Assembly (NCBI RefSeq): GCF_000189635.1
Contig: NW_002476348.1
Location: forward strand, 186,001 to 250,000
Origin: Tetrahymena thermophila SB210
Taxonomy: Eukaryota > Ciliophora > Oligohymenophorea > Hymenostomatida > Tetrahymenidae
DNA length: 64,000 nt
Direction of reading: 5' to 3'
A program made the translations under genes and the position numbers. The notes below the pieces were generated by a model. The model saw nothing but the letters and a program-made list of their open reading frames with translations, was not told the origin of the DNA and ran no database searches. Below, in pieces: positions 25,117-38,000 of the stretch (positions within the stretch are counted from its first letter, which is position 1; each line of letters begins with the position of its first letter).

Positions 25117-28100
25117 ATGATTGATTTTTTAAGCAAATCTTAATCGAGCTGCAGCTCTAAACAAAAAAAGAAAGGATTTTTAAGCAACGATTATACGTTA
25201 TACTCTGCAACAAATAGAATATAAAGCCCAATGTGCTTGAATACTCCTAAATCCACATTTTTAGGATAAGATACTTTAGATAAGTAGAAGTTAAGATCAT
25301 CATCAAGATAAAATGAATAAACTTTAATTAAAAATATCTTTGATATTCCAAATAAGTGCTAATCCTCAAAATCATTTATAAATCCATCTTAGCATAAAGA
25401 ATAGCAGCTTGATAAAACTATATTCTTGGCAGCTGAATAAGAAAATGATTAAAAAATAAAAATCTTTAAGCAACCATCTTCGAAGAGTCTTTCGATTTAA
25501 AAATATAAAGAATTAATTTCAAATGCATCTCATTCCACTATGCATCTACCTGCATTAAGGATAGGTTAGCAAAAAATATCTGAATTTTCTCATTAAAGTC
25601 TTGATAAAACAATTAAAGATGGATTCACTTCATTTAGTTAGATCAAAATACAAAATTAAGATTACTTAATTAATCTTCATCAAAAGAGGTAAAGCATAAA
25701 CAATATTCTAGATATTTAGGATTTAGAAAACGAAAGATCGATTTAAAAGTAAAGATCGCTCCAAAAAAATAGAAGAGTAGATTACAAATAGTATGTATTC
25801 ATTTTTGGAATAATTTTACTTGAAATTAAAATCTTTTAATAACTTATAGTGACAATATTGAATACGTTTAGCTTGAATTAGAGCATAATAAAGCAATGTA
25901 AAGTACTTTTATATCCAACAATGAGCAATCGCTGATAAAGAAAAACAAAGAGACTTTCTTAAATTTAATATAAAGAGAATAAAAAATATCAAAAATGCCC
26001 ACAATCAGAAAGTATCCAATGCAGAGAAAGAAACAAATACAAAATATATAAAGTAAATAAATCTATTAAATTTTCTCCTTCATAAAAAATTACATTAACT
26101 TTGATAGATTAATAAGATTATAATAATGATGCACAGCACCAACAAGAATAAAAGAAATATCATCACGAAGGAATGAAGGATCAAGAATAAATTTATAAAA
26201 TTTACATTTACACTATACCATAAAATGATTGGAAACCTAGTGTTAGAGAAGGAGCTACAATTGTTGCAGATAAAAATAAGGCATATCTTTTCGGAGGATT
26301 AGGTTAGGACATCTTTAACTAAGTGGAGGTTTTAGATCTAGGTAAAATATCTTTTTTGGTATGTAATAAAAAAAACAGATATTTCCATAACTTATAACAG
26401 AATAAAATTTAAAATGGCACACATTAGACCACAATTCTACTAAAAATAATACTCCAGTTGTAAGATTTGGACATTCCATGCATTATTATAAAGGTTCTCT
26501 AATTGTTTTTGGAGGAGAAACCCATTTTAATACAAATTTTAAGTAGAAGTAGTGTCTTTGTGATATATTTGCTCTTAGCATCGGTAAGTTTTATAATCAA
26601 TCATTTAATGCCTAGTTTCAAAACTAAAATTTATATATTTAAAACAACTTGAAAACAAAAAGATTTATTAAATATTATAAGATTAAAAGAAATGGGCTTA
26701 GATAAATGTTACAGGAGATATTCCATAAGGTAGAAGAGGTCATGCCTCTTGTATAGTTGGTAGATGGTTGATTATACACGGTGGAAGTAATTTTAGAGAT
26801 TTTACTCTTTCTGATGTATGGGCATTTGATTTAGGTATTTTAAATCTTTAATGGTTTTTAAAAATTATTTTGATTTGAAGATTATATTTAAGTTAATAAA
26901 TATTAATTATTTTTATAATTAATATCTTTTAAAAAATTTAATCATTCATTTCGAGCAAATAAATACCATAAAATTTTATTCTATCAGCATTAATTATAGC
27001 AGAAAAAAAAAAATACTTTAATATATTTTAGGAAGAGGAGCAAAAATTTATGAGAAACAATAATTAATAAACTTAGAATTACAATATTTATTTTATTTTT
27101 GATCATTTTAATAATTTAAAATATTTTTTGTTTTTATTTAAGGCACATCTAGCTGGTAGGAAATCTCAACTATATGTTAAGATATAAGCAAAAATAAATA
27201 TATAGCAACTGGACACTCTTGTTGCTCTGTGTTTTATACAACTAGATTAAATAAGATTAGCTTATTTAAATACATAGATCCTAAAATTCCTAAATGGATG
27301 GCTTAAGTAATTAGCTAACTATAGCATATATTCATTTATCATTTTTTTATTATCTACAAACAAAGATCCCGCACGAAGGAATATACTATTTTGGCGGAAG
27401 AGACGAAGATGGGAATATTTTGAACACAATTAGAATATTGAAAGTAGACTAGAATCCTATTGGGTGGATTTTTCCAGAAATAGATGGTAAGCCTCCATCT
27501 CCTAGATATGGTCACTCTATGAATTATAATTAGTTATTAAATATTATAGTTATTTATGGTGGTTAAAATGATGATTGCTATTTAAATGATATGCATATTC
27601 TTAATGTAGAGTTTTTAATGTGGTATAAAGTAGAAATAAAAGGCCAAAAATCTATAAGCAGAGCTAATCACTGTGCAGTAAGTTATGACTCAAAATTATT
27701 GATATTTGGAGGACTCAATGAAGAAGGCTACGTCAGCTCATAGATTTAAATGATAGAGCTAGGTAAAATATGCAATTATTTAAATATATTTCATTTATTA
27801 ATATACATTTATTTATTATTTAATATAGATGAAACTTTAAGCCAGTAAATGTACGATAAAGACTTATAAAAATAAAAATTTATTCATGAACAGAGCTTTA
27901 AATAATAAAGACTAAACAATGAGTAAAGAAAATAAGATAAGGTAAAGTAGGAATTTTATGAAAAAAGAAAATCAATTGATGCTTCTGCTTTATATCGCTA
28001 TTATGAAATTCATAACTATAATTATGATGAAATTCCATTTTCGACCAAACTTATCTAAGAGGAAAAAGATAATTTATCTGTTAAGAGTTAAGTAGAGAAA

Positions 28101-28331
28101 TTAAACTTTAATAACTTTGTCAGTTTTATGCCTCTTCCAAATAAATCGAACGGGAACAAACTATCTCGTTTATTAAGCTATAAAAACATCAACTAAGCAA
28201 ATAAATTGCAAAACAAAAACTCAAATAACTAATCTAGCTCATCATTAGAAAGTAGCCATTCAAAGTCACCATCTCGATAATTACTATAAAAAACTGTCAA
28301 TACAATAATTTCTAATATGAAGCACTCATGA
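25117..28331 (+). CDS. Kelch-repeat protein with predicted six-bladed propeller
   Basis: Eight exons (25117-25790, 25850-26052, 26108-26341, 26401-26583, 26682-26834, 27143-27306, 27366-27762, 27829-28331) give about 836 residues. The first ~330 are polar and low-complexity. Six kelch blades follow at about 345-680, with double-glycine motifs AYLFGGLGQD, SLIVFGGETH, WLIIHGGSN, IYYFGGRDEDG, IIVIYGGQNDD and LLIFGGLNEEG, most with the expected downstream Trp (e.g. KKWAQI, MWYKV). The ~160-residue tail is charged and Ser-rich. Introns commonly fall right after the Leu-Gly/Asp codon that ends a blade, in phase 1, which supports the model. Kelch propellers are protein-interaction platforms. No catalytic or BTB domain is seen. 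A partner cannot be inferred. A decayed duplicate lies at 21946-22600. Confidence 0.9.
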
Positions 28332-29498
28332 AACTACAAAATATTCTTAAGATGTATATGTATGTAATCATAAAATAGAAATTTATGTGAGTTAAAGTTT
28401 ATGTATACTTAAATCGCACACATTTTTACGAGCCCAGCCATTTAATTCTTTAAGAAAAAATAAAAACATCAAATTGATTAAAAAATATTCTGAAATTATT
28501 CTATTAATCAAAAAAATAAAAAAGGGAGCTTGGCTTCTTTTTGATTGATTAAAATTTAAAATTAGGAAATTAAATTAATAGGAAGGTATTTATTTATTTA
28601 CTTTCAAATTTTGGGAAAAATTATTATTTACATTTTTAGATATTTTTGTATTAGTCTTTAAATAATTATTTATTTTCATTCCCCCTATCTAAAGATTTAA
28701 ATATATTTAAAATGTTAAAAATATGAAATAATGTTTAAAATACATTTATTCTTTTGATTTATGCGAAATTTAAGTATTTATTTATTACCTTTTATTCTTA
28801 CATATTGAGTTTTGACTATGCTATAATAAATTTCAATAATAAATTGAATAAGTAAAGCATCTATTTTACCTATTGCTTACTTTTTTAATTAACTAAAGAA
28901 CTTATTATCTCACAACGAATTAATACCTTTGGAATATTATTATTAGTTAATTCATTTAATAAAGAATTAAAATCCCTTAATTAGCCTTCGAAGTTTCTAA
29001 TCTACCTATTCTTTTAATGTTACCTATAATTAATAATATTCTTTATTTTTAAACTATCAATATGGTATTTTAAGAATAAATTTTTTGCATCTTTATTATT
29101 AACTATAAAAGAAATTATACTTTGCAAACAAGTAATTTTTTTCAAAACAGGTTAAATTAATTTAATAATTAAAAATTTTAATCTTCATACAATATTATTT
29201 GACAATTTAATTGCATGCTATTAATATTTTAATATAATATTATTAAAATAAGATATTTAATATATGTAAATTGATAAATCCTACATAATCTTAAATGATT
29301 GATTGATTGATTTACAAATATTTAGGTTTAGTGTTTTATAATTAATTATTTATTTAACATTTATGTATCTTAATAAGATTTTTAAATGCATTTTTGTTAT
29401 TTAAGGTTTTTGATAACAATTTTATTAGAAATTAAGGAGATATAGATTTTTCCAAAAAAGATATTTAATATTACATTGAGAGATTAGAATAAACAAAA
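28332..29498. other. AT-rich intergenic region
   Basis: About 1.2 kb. No gene or structured element recognised on either strand. Confidence 0.6.
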
Positions 29499-30416
29499 AT
29501 GAGTAATTAAATAGCAACAAAAAAAAAACAAGAGTCTAACTTTATAAGCAATTTTATAATGGGAGGACTATCTGCAGGCATTTCAAAAACAGTAGCAGCT
29601 CCACTAGAGAGAATTAAGATTATTTTTTAGACTTAAGATGTTCATCATATGGTTTAAAGTGGAAAAATGGAAAAGTATTTAGGCATAACAAATACTCTTA
29701 AACAGGTATATAAATAAGAAGGCTTATTATCATTATGGCGTGGAAATTTAATTAATGTTATAAGATACATTCCAACCTAAGCGTTGAATTTAGCTTTTGT
29801 TGACTTGAATAAAAGCTTGTTCAAATAATACGACAAAAATACACAAAAAGTAAAGTTTATGTTATCTCATATATTTGCAGGAGGCATGGCTGGAGCTTAA
29901 TCTCAAGTATTTGTCTATCCCTTTGAATTTGCTAGAACAAGACTTGCTGCTGATTTAGGATCTAAGTAAGAAAGAGAATATAACTCTTTGAGCTAATTTT
30001 TCAAGAAAATCTACTAAACTAGTGGAATTTAAGGATTTTACAAAGGTTTTTGGATTTCAATAGTCTTTGCCTTCGTTTATAGAGGAGTCTATTTTGGACT
30101 TTATAATAGTGGTAAAGAAATGTTGTTTAACAAGTAATCAGTTTTTGTAAAATTCTTGGCAGCTCAAGCTATTACAGCACTAGCAGGAACTATAGTATAT
30201 CCTATAGATACTGTAAGAAGAAGACTCATGATGCAGTCAGGTAGATCTGATATACTATATAACTCTTCCTTGGATTGCTTATAAAAAATATATTAGTAGG
30301 AAGGATACAAAGCACTCTACAAAGGAGGACTTTCTAATGTTTATAGAGGTCTTGGAGGAGCATTAGTTTTAGTCTTATACGATGAATTGCATGCCTTTTA
30401 TGAAAATAAATTTTGA
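29499..30416 (+). CDS. Mitochondrial ADP/ATP carrier (adenine nucleotide translocator)
   Basis: Exchanges ADP and ATP across the inner mitochondrial membrane. Single exon of 305 residues, the normal length for the family, made of three ~100-residue mitochondrial-carrier repeats. The carrier signatures are [26 protein letters not shown] and [16 protein letters not shown]. The last is the ADP/ATP-carrier hallmark RRRMMM with one change, Met to Leu at the fourth position. Other family features are WRGN in repeat 1, YKGF in repeat 2 and YKGG in repeat 3. The Arg-Arg-Arg triplet needed for nucleotide exchange is intact. Codon use is richer in G/C than the spacers, consistent with good expression. 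The Met-to-Leu change could mark a ciliate paralogue. Other nucleotide carriers lack RRR, so the assignment is firm. Confidence 0.93.
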
Positions 30417-32011
30417 AGTAAAATCATTACAGAATATATAAGTTAAATTCAATTTCAACAAATCTAAAATAAATAAATAAATTAATTAATTAACTGAATT
30501 AACGAAAATTACTTTTAAAAAAATTTATTTAATAGAAGATTTATTATTTTAAATTATCATTATTGATGACAAATATTTTCAATTATTACTTAACTTATTT
30601 ATGAAAAAATGATAATAAAGAAATAATTAATACCTAATTAGCAAAGTAATATTATGTAATAAATATATAAATAAATATAAACATATTTATTTTCATTTTT
30701 TTTTAAGTATCTTGAAAAATTTATTTGCTTGATAAATATTTTTGTTTATCTAACTAAGATGAGTTTAATCAATTTTATTATTTTGTTTGAAATACACATT
30801 TGTGGTAAAAAAAGGAGAGTTCTATATTAATTACTATGTAAATTATTATTTTTAAAGTTTATCAAAGTCGGATAACATTATTTGATTGAAACAAAAATCA
30901 GTAATCGTAAATATTTGTAATTTAATTTGAATAAATATTATACTTTGTATGAAAAGCATTAAAAATACTTTGATAAAAAACTACTTTTTTTCATATCCAA
31001 AATTTTTTAATTTCATCTTTTTAAATCTAAACGATATGCATATTTATATATTCCAGAAAAATTGAATTAGTCTTATTTAAATTTGTTTATTGCCATAAAT
31101 AATATAGATAATATTTTTTTGTGTCAGTTTTCTATTAAATGTTTACTAAATTAGCTAATTTTTGCTTTCAATAAATGTATAAAATAAAAATAACTTAGAG
31201 GCTAAATATATATTAATTGTTGTTTTGTTTAATGAATGACATTTTTTCATTGATTAAATTACATATAATAGCAAAAAAATAATAATAGACAAAAATAAAT
31301 AATTAATTGACTATTATAATAATTTAAAATGTTTGTCTGATTTCTCGAATCTTTTTGAGCTAAAAATAGAAAATTTAAAAGAAATTAACTATAATTATTT
31401 AAATGCTATTCAAGAATTTTTAAATATTTATATTCATATGTTGTACTTCTTTTTTTGTTGTTTTTTTTTTATATGAATAAAAAAATGTGGATTATCAAAA
31501 ATTAAAACACAAAAAATTAGACATTTATTGATTTTAAATAAATAAAGTTAGTTTTAACTTGAAATGTTGGGGGTGAGCATTGCTCTATGCTCTGGAGAAT
31601 TTAGTGATTTTAAATTCTAATCCAAGTTACTTTTTCCTTATTTTTAAATTAAAAGAAAAGCTGAGTAATAAATAAATAGAGAAATATAAAACTTCAAATA
31701 ATTTATTAATTTTTTGGGAATTTATTCAGTTTGTAATTAGTCGTATTTTAATCTCTTAGTTGCGCTCTATTTTTATTAGTATATTTCCACTCTTTAATAT
31801 TAAAAATAATCCTTTCTGAAGCGCAGAAATAATTAATTATAAAAAAAAAATTGAAAATTAATAAAAAAATAATAATCACCCCCTTAAATTAATATTAATA
31901 AATACTTTGAAACTTTTATTTCAAAAGACTTTAATTTACTTTTGATCTGTTTGATTGCTGAATAGCTAATACTCATCTCATAAACATTGAACTTTCTTAG
32001 AATTAATTAAA
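30417..32011. other. AT-rich intergenic region with one structured GC-richer island
   Basis: About 1.6 kb without a protein gene. At 31566-31626 a GC-richer patch stands out. It contains two adjacent perfect hairpins, GAGCAT/ATGCTC (31575-31592) and GAATTTA/TAAATTC (31597-31617), flanked by TTGG and CCAA that could close them into a three-way junction. This could be a small structured RNA, but no known family was recognised. Confidence 0.5.
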
Positions 32012-33237
32012 ATGAGCTGCACGGTTGAGTTGCATTATATCCCTAGAGTTAATGTTAATGAAGAGATTAAAAGTCTCTAAGGTAAAACATATTTTTAGTT
32101 TTAATTTGCTTTTTGTATTTTATATTTGCTTTTAAATAATTGTAACCAAAATTTATAATTTTTACACTTCTCAATTTACTTTACTATTTCTTACTTTATC
32201 TTCAATAAATAGAATCAGATGTTTAACAACGTATCGAGTAAAATATTTAAATTGATTAAGCTGCGGAAAATGAAAAATAAAAAACCAATGCCTCTGAATA
32301 AAACAATGCAGAAATAAGAATTGAAATTGATCCTATTGAGAATCAACAAAACCAAGACTAGGTACTAGAATAGCCATAGCTTAAATAGGAAAAGTGCATT
32401 TCCATAGAAACTGAACCTTAGAATGTGGTGACTGAAATGGCTAGCTTACCTTTTTAAAACATAACTAAATAAACACAGAAAGAATTCGAGGATTTAGTTG
32501 ATTATGATAAAAGCTCAAATGCTAAAAGCAAGTATTTAGTATTTCGTGAAATAAATATAAACACTTAGTAAATTCAAGAAACAAGCTCTAAGATAAAGAA
32601 GTCAAGCAACCTTTAAGGTTTGACTTTTTCTAATTTCAGTGATTTTAAACTCGCCCAAAAAAAGGCTATGCTGAAATCTGTTTTAGAAAGCATTGATACT
32701 ACTTAAGTAGCTTAACCTGAGTAATTAAAGAGGGAGTTTGTTAATTCCGATTACTACAGAGCCATAGAAATTTTTTCAAACAAGTTTTAAAATCTATACA
32801 GATGGAATATCTTTTTGCTGATATTCCAAAATCTATTGATTCAAGCTGCATTTGTTATCGGATTTGTTAAATATTATAGCCGCGATAGCAGTAAAGATTA
32901 ATTAATCGAACTTATTATTATTCTTTGTATTGCATTGAGCGTAGTTACTGAACTATTCTTAATTTACCGCAGTAAATATTTTTTATAGAAGGAGGGAAAT
33001 GACTATCTATTTATAATAGCTGCACTTGTTTAAGCATTTGCAGGTATAGTAGCAGTATCATTTGAAATGAATGAATCTTCGGCCTAAATAGCAACTTTAG
33101 CTTATCTTCTTTATCTCTTATCTTATATGTTCTACATCCTTTTCTTAATTGTCAGAATTCTTCCAAGATTCGAATTTTTGAAAGATACCTTCTTTAATTT
33201 CATCTACACAGAACCATAACCTTAAAAAAGAAATTGA
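32012..33237 (+). CDS. Four-span membrane protein, unknown function
   Basis: Two exons (32012-32081, 32213-33237) joined by a 131-bp phase-1 intron give about 364 residues. The first ~215 residues are hydrophilic, Gln/Glu/Asn-rich and probably cytosolic. Four hydrophobic segments follow at about 221-243, 255-276, 288-310 and 317-342: FLLIFQNLLIQAAFVIGFV, LIELIIILCIALSVVTELFL, LFIIAALVQAFAGIVAV and LAYLLYLLSYMFYILFLIV. A short tail ends at TGA. A Tyr/Arg-rich connector (SKYFLQKEGNDY) lies between spans 2 and 3. No signal peptide and no motif of a known transporter or channel family was recognised. The arrangement resembles many uncharacterised ciliate tetraspan proteins. Confidence 0.82.
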
Positions 33238-35015
33238 GAAGTATTTTTTAGAAAAAAAAGTGAGGAATTTTATTAATATCTGGTTTTTGCTTGAAGAGTG
33301 CTAAACTGTAAGAAGCCTTTTAAACAATTTACTCTTCTAGTAAATAAAAAGAAAAGCAAATTAATAAAAATAATAATCTGATCTTTAAATAATGAGTTTT
33401 CAACCATAGAAATTTAAATATCCATATTTAATGAGCATTTCTAGTAGTGTCATATTTTTATGAAGCTTGCAGAAATACATAGATATATACACAATAATAA
33501 CCATCTTCATTTCTTAACACAAAAGTTGTACTTAAATAAAACAAAAACTAAAAAAAAAAAATAAGTCCATTAAAAAAATTATAATAAATATTCTAAATTA
33601 TAAAAATCTTATACTTACATTTATATAAATCTATTATTTATTTTTATCATTTCACTATTACTGAGCATTTTTAAAATATACTTCACTTATCTATATTTTT
33701 TACATAAATTAATGAATGAATGCATTTTATTCATTTATCATTTTTAAAAATTCTTAAAAAGCTTAATTATTAAATTATCAATGTAACTTTTCTATCAAAT
33801 TAAATCTAAAAAACTTTTAATAAAATTCAAAATAAGTCCTTGTGTTATATACTATATTCATTTTACCTTTCATCTCAAATAGTTAAGCTAAATAATTACT
33901 TAGTAATAGATTTACTTTAAGGTAAAATTACACTGTGGAGATTAAATTGAAAATTTATTCTTGAATTTATGTGCAAAAAATGCATAAAATATAATGGTAC
34001 TAATTAATATATTTTCTATTCACAAATTTTACCTTAAATTAGATTTTTTATATTTTTAATTCCGATTTTATGGTAATACAAGAATTTAATCTACCCCTAA
34101 AGAATGTTAGCATAAATTAAAGTCTAATTTTTTTTTCCAGTAAACTAATATAAAAAGTAAATATATACTTTATTGAGTCTATTTCATTTTTCAGATTAAA
34201 AAAAAACCTCAATTTGTTTTAATCTATCACACAATTACACATAGTAAAAATTTTAAGAAATAGTACCAAATTACTGTAAATTAAAAAAAGGATTGCTACA
34301 ATTTTAAAATACTAATGCGTATTTAAAAAGAAATAAATGAACTAAATAAATTATCACTCGTTTTTAAGATTTTTTATTTGACTATCAACTCAATCATGAA
34401 AATAGAACTCTTTAAAAGACTAAATACTCTTTATCATAATAAAGAAAGTTGTTTTTTTATTGTAAATGGTTTATAATTCCTCTACTTATTAAACTTTAAA
34501 TTAGGTTTTGCTGTCTAAATTTAGGGTTTTTATAAATTTGGAAATGAATTCAGTTGTAATCACCTTAAAAAAATAATACTAATGAATTCTTATTTTCAAT
34601 TCAAATTAAAAATATAAAAGAAAAATAGAAATTAAATTCATCTCTGATTTACAGATTAATTTATGCAGATAATATAATGAATTAATTTCTTTTTGTAGAA
34701 TGTAAATTAAATTAAGTCTATCTTAATTTTAATATTGATTTCATTTTTATAAAAATGGTCAATTTTATCTTTTATTTTGTCTAATTTAATTAATTTATAG
34801 TTTTGTAATTACAAAAATAAACAAGAATTTAACTTTTAACATATTTTTTACTAACAAATGAATAAACGAATGAATTATTGAAGATTGAAATATTAAAAAA
34901 TAGAGAGTTTTATAAAAATATCATTGAATTTATTTAATATTTATTTAAAATTATTTTTTTGTATTGATTTTATATATTTATTTTTATTTATTTATCTATA
35001 TTATTGTTATTATTT
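33238..35015. other. AT-rich intergenic region between convergent genes
   Basis: About 1.8 kb between the 3' ends of two genes that point at each other, so no promoter is required here. It contains an inverted repeat, TTAAGGTAAAATT (about 33917-33929) and AATTTTACCTTAA (about 34025-34037), interleaved with a second pair around AGATTAAATT and AATTTAATCT. No gene recognised. Confidence 0.5.
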
Positions 35016-38000
35016 TCACTGCTTTTAGGGTTATTGTCCAAGCATTTATCTGTCTTTTTCTGTCAGGAAAATGCCTGCAAGTGTATTGAAAAATCCACCT
35101 TTTTTTTAATCTTTGTCAATTAAGGTTTGAGATGAAACCTATGAGCTTGGCTGATTATCTGGTTTTTAACTTATTGGAGATCTAAGAATATCATTTACAA
35201 GATTAATTTCATGAATTTCCTCACTGCCACTCTTCTTAGCTGGTTTATCAACATTTTATTCACTTTTTTGTACAACCTGTCCTTAGTTTTGAATTTATAT
35301 AGAAGACTATCTCTCAATTTGTGAACCAACTTGAGGAAGTGAAAGTTGCTTTTGCAATTGCTCATTTTAAATCTTTAAAGAATCTATTTCTTTTTACAAC
35401 TAATTTAATCTCTCAAAGTTTTCGGATTCATTCATTTTTTCTAAAAGTTCATCAAAGTTCATCTTTAAGTGTCTTTTCTCATCCTTCAATCAATCATAAA
35501 TAAAAATTAATAAAATTAAAGACTAATATTTTATAAATTACAGTGATGGATTCGATTTATTCTTCAGTTTCCTTTTGCAATGCTATGTATTTCTTTTATT
35601 CATTATCTAGTTTTATTAGCAATGAATCTATTTCTTTAGCGAAGTTTTCGTTTGTAGAATGTAGACCTTTGATTTGTCTTTCAATAACAGTGTTTGTGTT
35701 TTAGCTTGTCTACAAATCATTCTTTAACTTTATAATTTAGACTTCCAAAATATTAACTCTCTCTTTATAACTATCTAATTCTTATCTTGAATCTTAATTG
35801 TTTTAGCTTCCTAAATTACCTGAACGAACTTATCCTTCTGCTGAGTTTTCATTAAATTCATAATTTTCTTCTAATTTCTTATTTGAGTGGAGATCGGAAT
35901 CTTCATTTATTTACTTCTCCCATTTTAATTGGCTTTACAACTCTTCGATTTATCCACGATATTCGCTTTCAAGTTGTTAGTATTTTTCTTTCACTAATTG
36001 TATTTGTTTATCTTTTTCACTTCTAATTTGTTCCATTTGATCATTCAAATCTGTATTCAATGATTCTAAAGTGATAATTTTATTTGCAAATTCGTTTGTC
36101 TGCTCATCATTTTAACGATTCAACTCATAAATTTCTTTACTTAAATTTTCTATTTTTTCTCTAAGTTCTTTTTCTTTTCTATCATATTCTTCCTTGTCTA
36201 TCAACTTTTTTAAAAAAGAAATTATTTTAAAATATTTTTTTATCAATATTTACTTGATGGTTAGAAATTTTCTCTTCATATAGCTTATAGTTCTGTAATT
36301 CACTGTCTTTTTATTAGCACAAGAGATTGAGCTAAGAAACAGTTGAATTTAACTCTGCAATTTATTTTTCATATTCTGAGATAGTTGTATTATTAAACTC
36401 AAATGCTTATTGAAGTTCTTCCAGCTTTAACTTGTAAGAATTAATTAGCTCTTAATTGGAGAAAAGTGTTGTGGAAAGAGTATTTTTTTCTAAATTAAGA
36501 TCTTCGATCAGTTAGTTTTACTCTTGTATTTATTTAGATAGCAAGTCAACTTAATTAAAGTTATTTTAATTTTGATAAATTAAGTTCTCGTTTTAGATCT
36601 GAAGTTCTTGATATTGATTTGAAAGCTACTGATTCAACTAATTACTTTCTTCAATTTAAGCTTCTTTTTGCTTAATATCGTTTTGCATTTACGAAATATA
36701 ATCATGAATTTCTTACAATTCACTTACTTTAGTGTTATATTTTATATTATAATTATCTAAGCTCTCTTTTAATATCTTGATAGTCTCTTCTTTTTCATGT
36801 AAAACATCTATTTTTTCTTTAAGTTCTGAGTTCACCTCTTCTGTTGTTTTATTTATTTCTTATAATTTATTCTCTAATTCTAAGATTTAAGCCTCTTTTT
36901 CTTTAATTTGGTTTTCAAAATGTTAAAAGTCATTTTCTTTATTTTATTCTTTCTCCTAAAGTTCTCTTAATTATTAAGTTTTTTCTTCCAAAAGTTCACA
37001 AACTTGCTTCTTTTCAGCTAAGGCATTATCATAATTTTAAGCCATGATATTTTTCTCTTCAGCCAAGTTATCGCATTCTTAATAAAGCTGCTCAACAGTC
37101 ATTTTTTCATTTTCTATATCTTAATTTAAATACTTCATTTCTTATTCTAAATGCTCCTTTTAACTTTATACTTCAACCATTTTTCTATATAAAAAAAATA
37201 CTTTTAAATCAAAACCAAAAAAAAAAATCATCAAAAATTACTTGTTTAAAATCTCTATAAGTGATGTTAATTTTGGTTGTTGTAAGCTAGCGTGATGATC
37301 TTAATCACCAGAACTTCCTTTCTCTATTATTTATAAAACGATCTCTTCAAAAGCATCTATCTCTTTATCAAAAGCATCTTTCTATTATTCCATGCTAGTT
37401 TGTAAGCTTTCTATTTCCACTTATAAATTTTCCTTTTCTTAGATTAAAGTTTAATTATTTTGAATAAGATCTTCTTTTTCTTAAATTAAAACATCTCTTT
37501 CTTCGCTCAAAGATTATTTCTAGGTCTAAATCTAATCCAGCTATTCTTAAAGTTCGTCCTTTTGTAAATTGATTTCTTTTATTTCCTATTGAAAATAATT
37601 TTCATTTTTAGCATTTAATATATTTAAATAAAATAAATTACCAAAGTTAATTTTTCTATTTTTTCTTCCACTTCTTCCCTATAGTTGTTGTACTCTAATT
37701 ATAGATTAACCAACTCTTCATTCATATTTTATTCTATTTGCTCGTAGTTCTCATTCTTTTCTTAAAGCTATGTTAAATCATTTATATGATGAGAAATTTC
37801 TTGCTTCTTAGCAATCAGCTCATCTTGTATTGCCACTAAAGTATCCTTAAGTCTCATAATGTCTTCATTTAAAAGACTTTCCTTCTTATTTAAATCGTTT
37901 ATTTCTAGTTCTTTTTCTTCTAATATATTTTGCAATTCAGTTATCCTTTCTTCTTTTTCATAAGAAATATTCTGTAAATTTGTATTCTTTGCTTATAATT

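Noticed and set aside
31566-31626. The structured island as a hammerhead ribozyme, telomerase RNA or spliceosomal RNA
   Set aside because: No CUGAUGA/GAAA core, no telomeric template and no snRNA signature on either strand.
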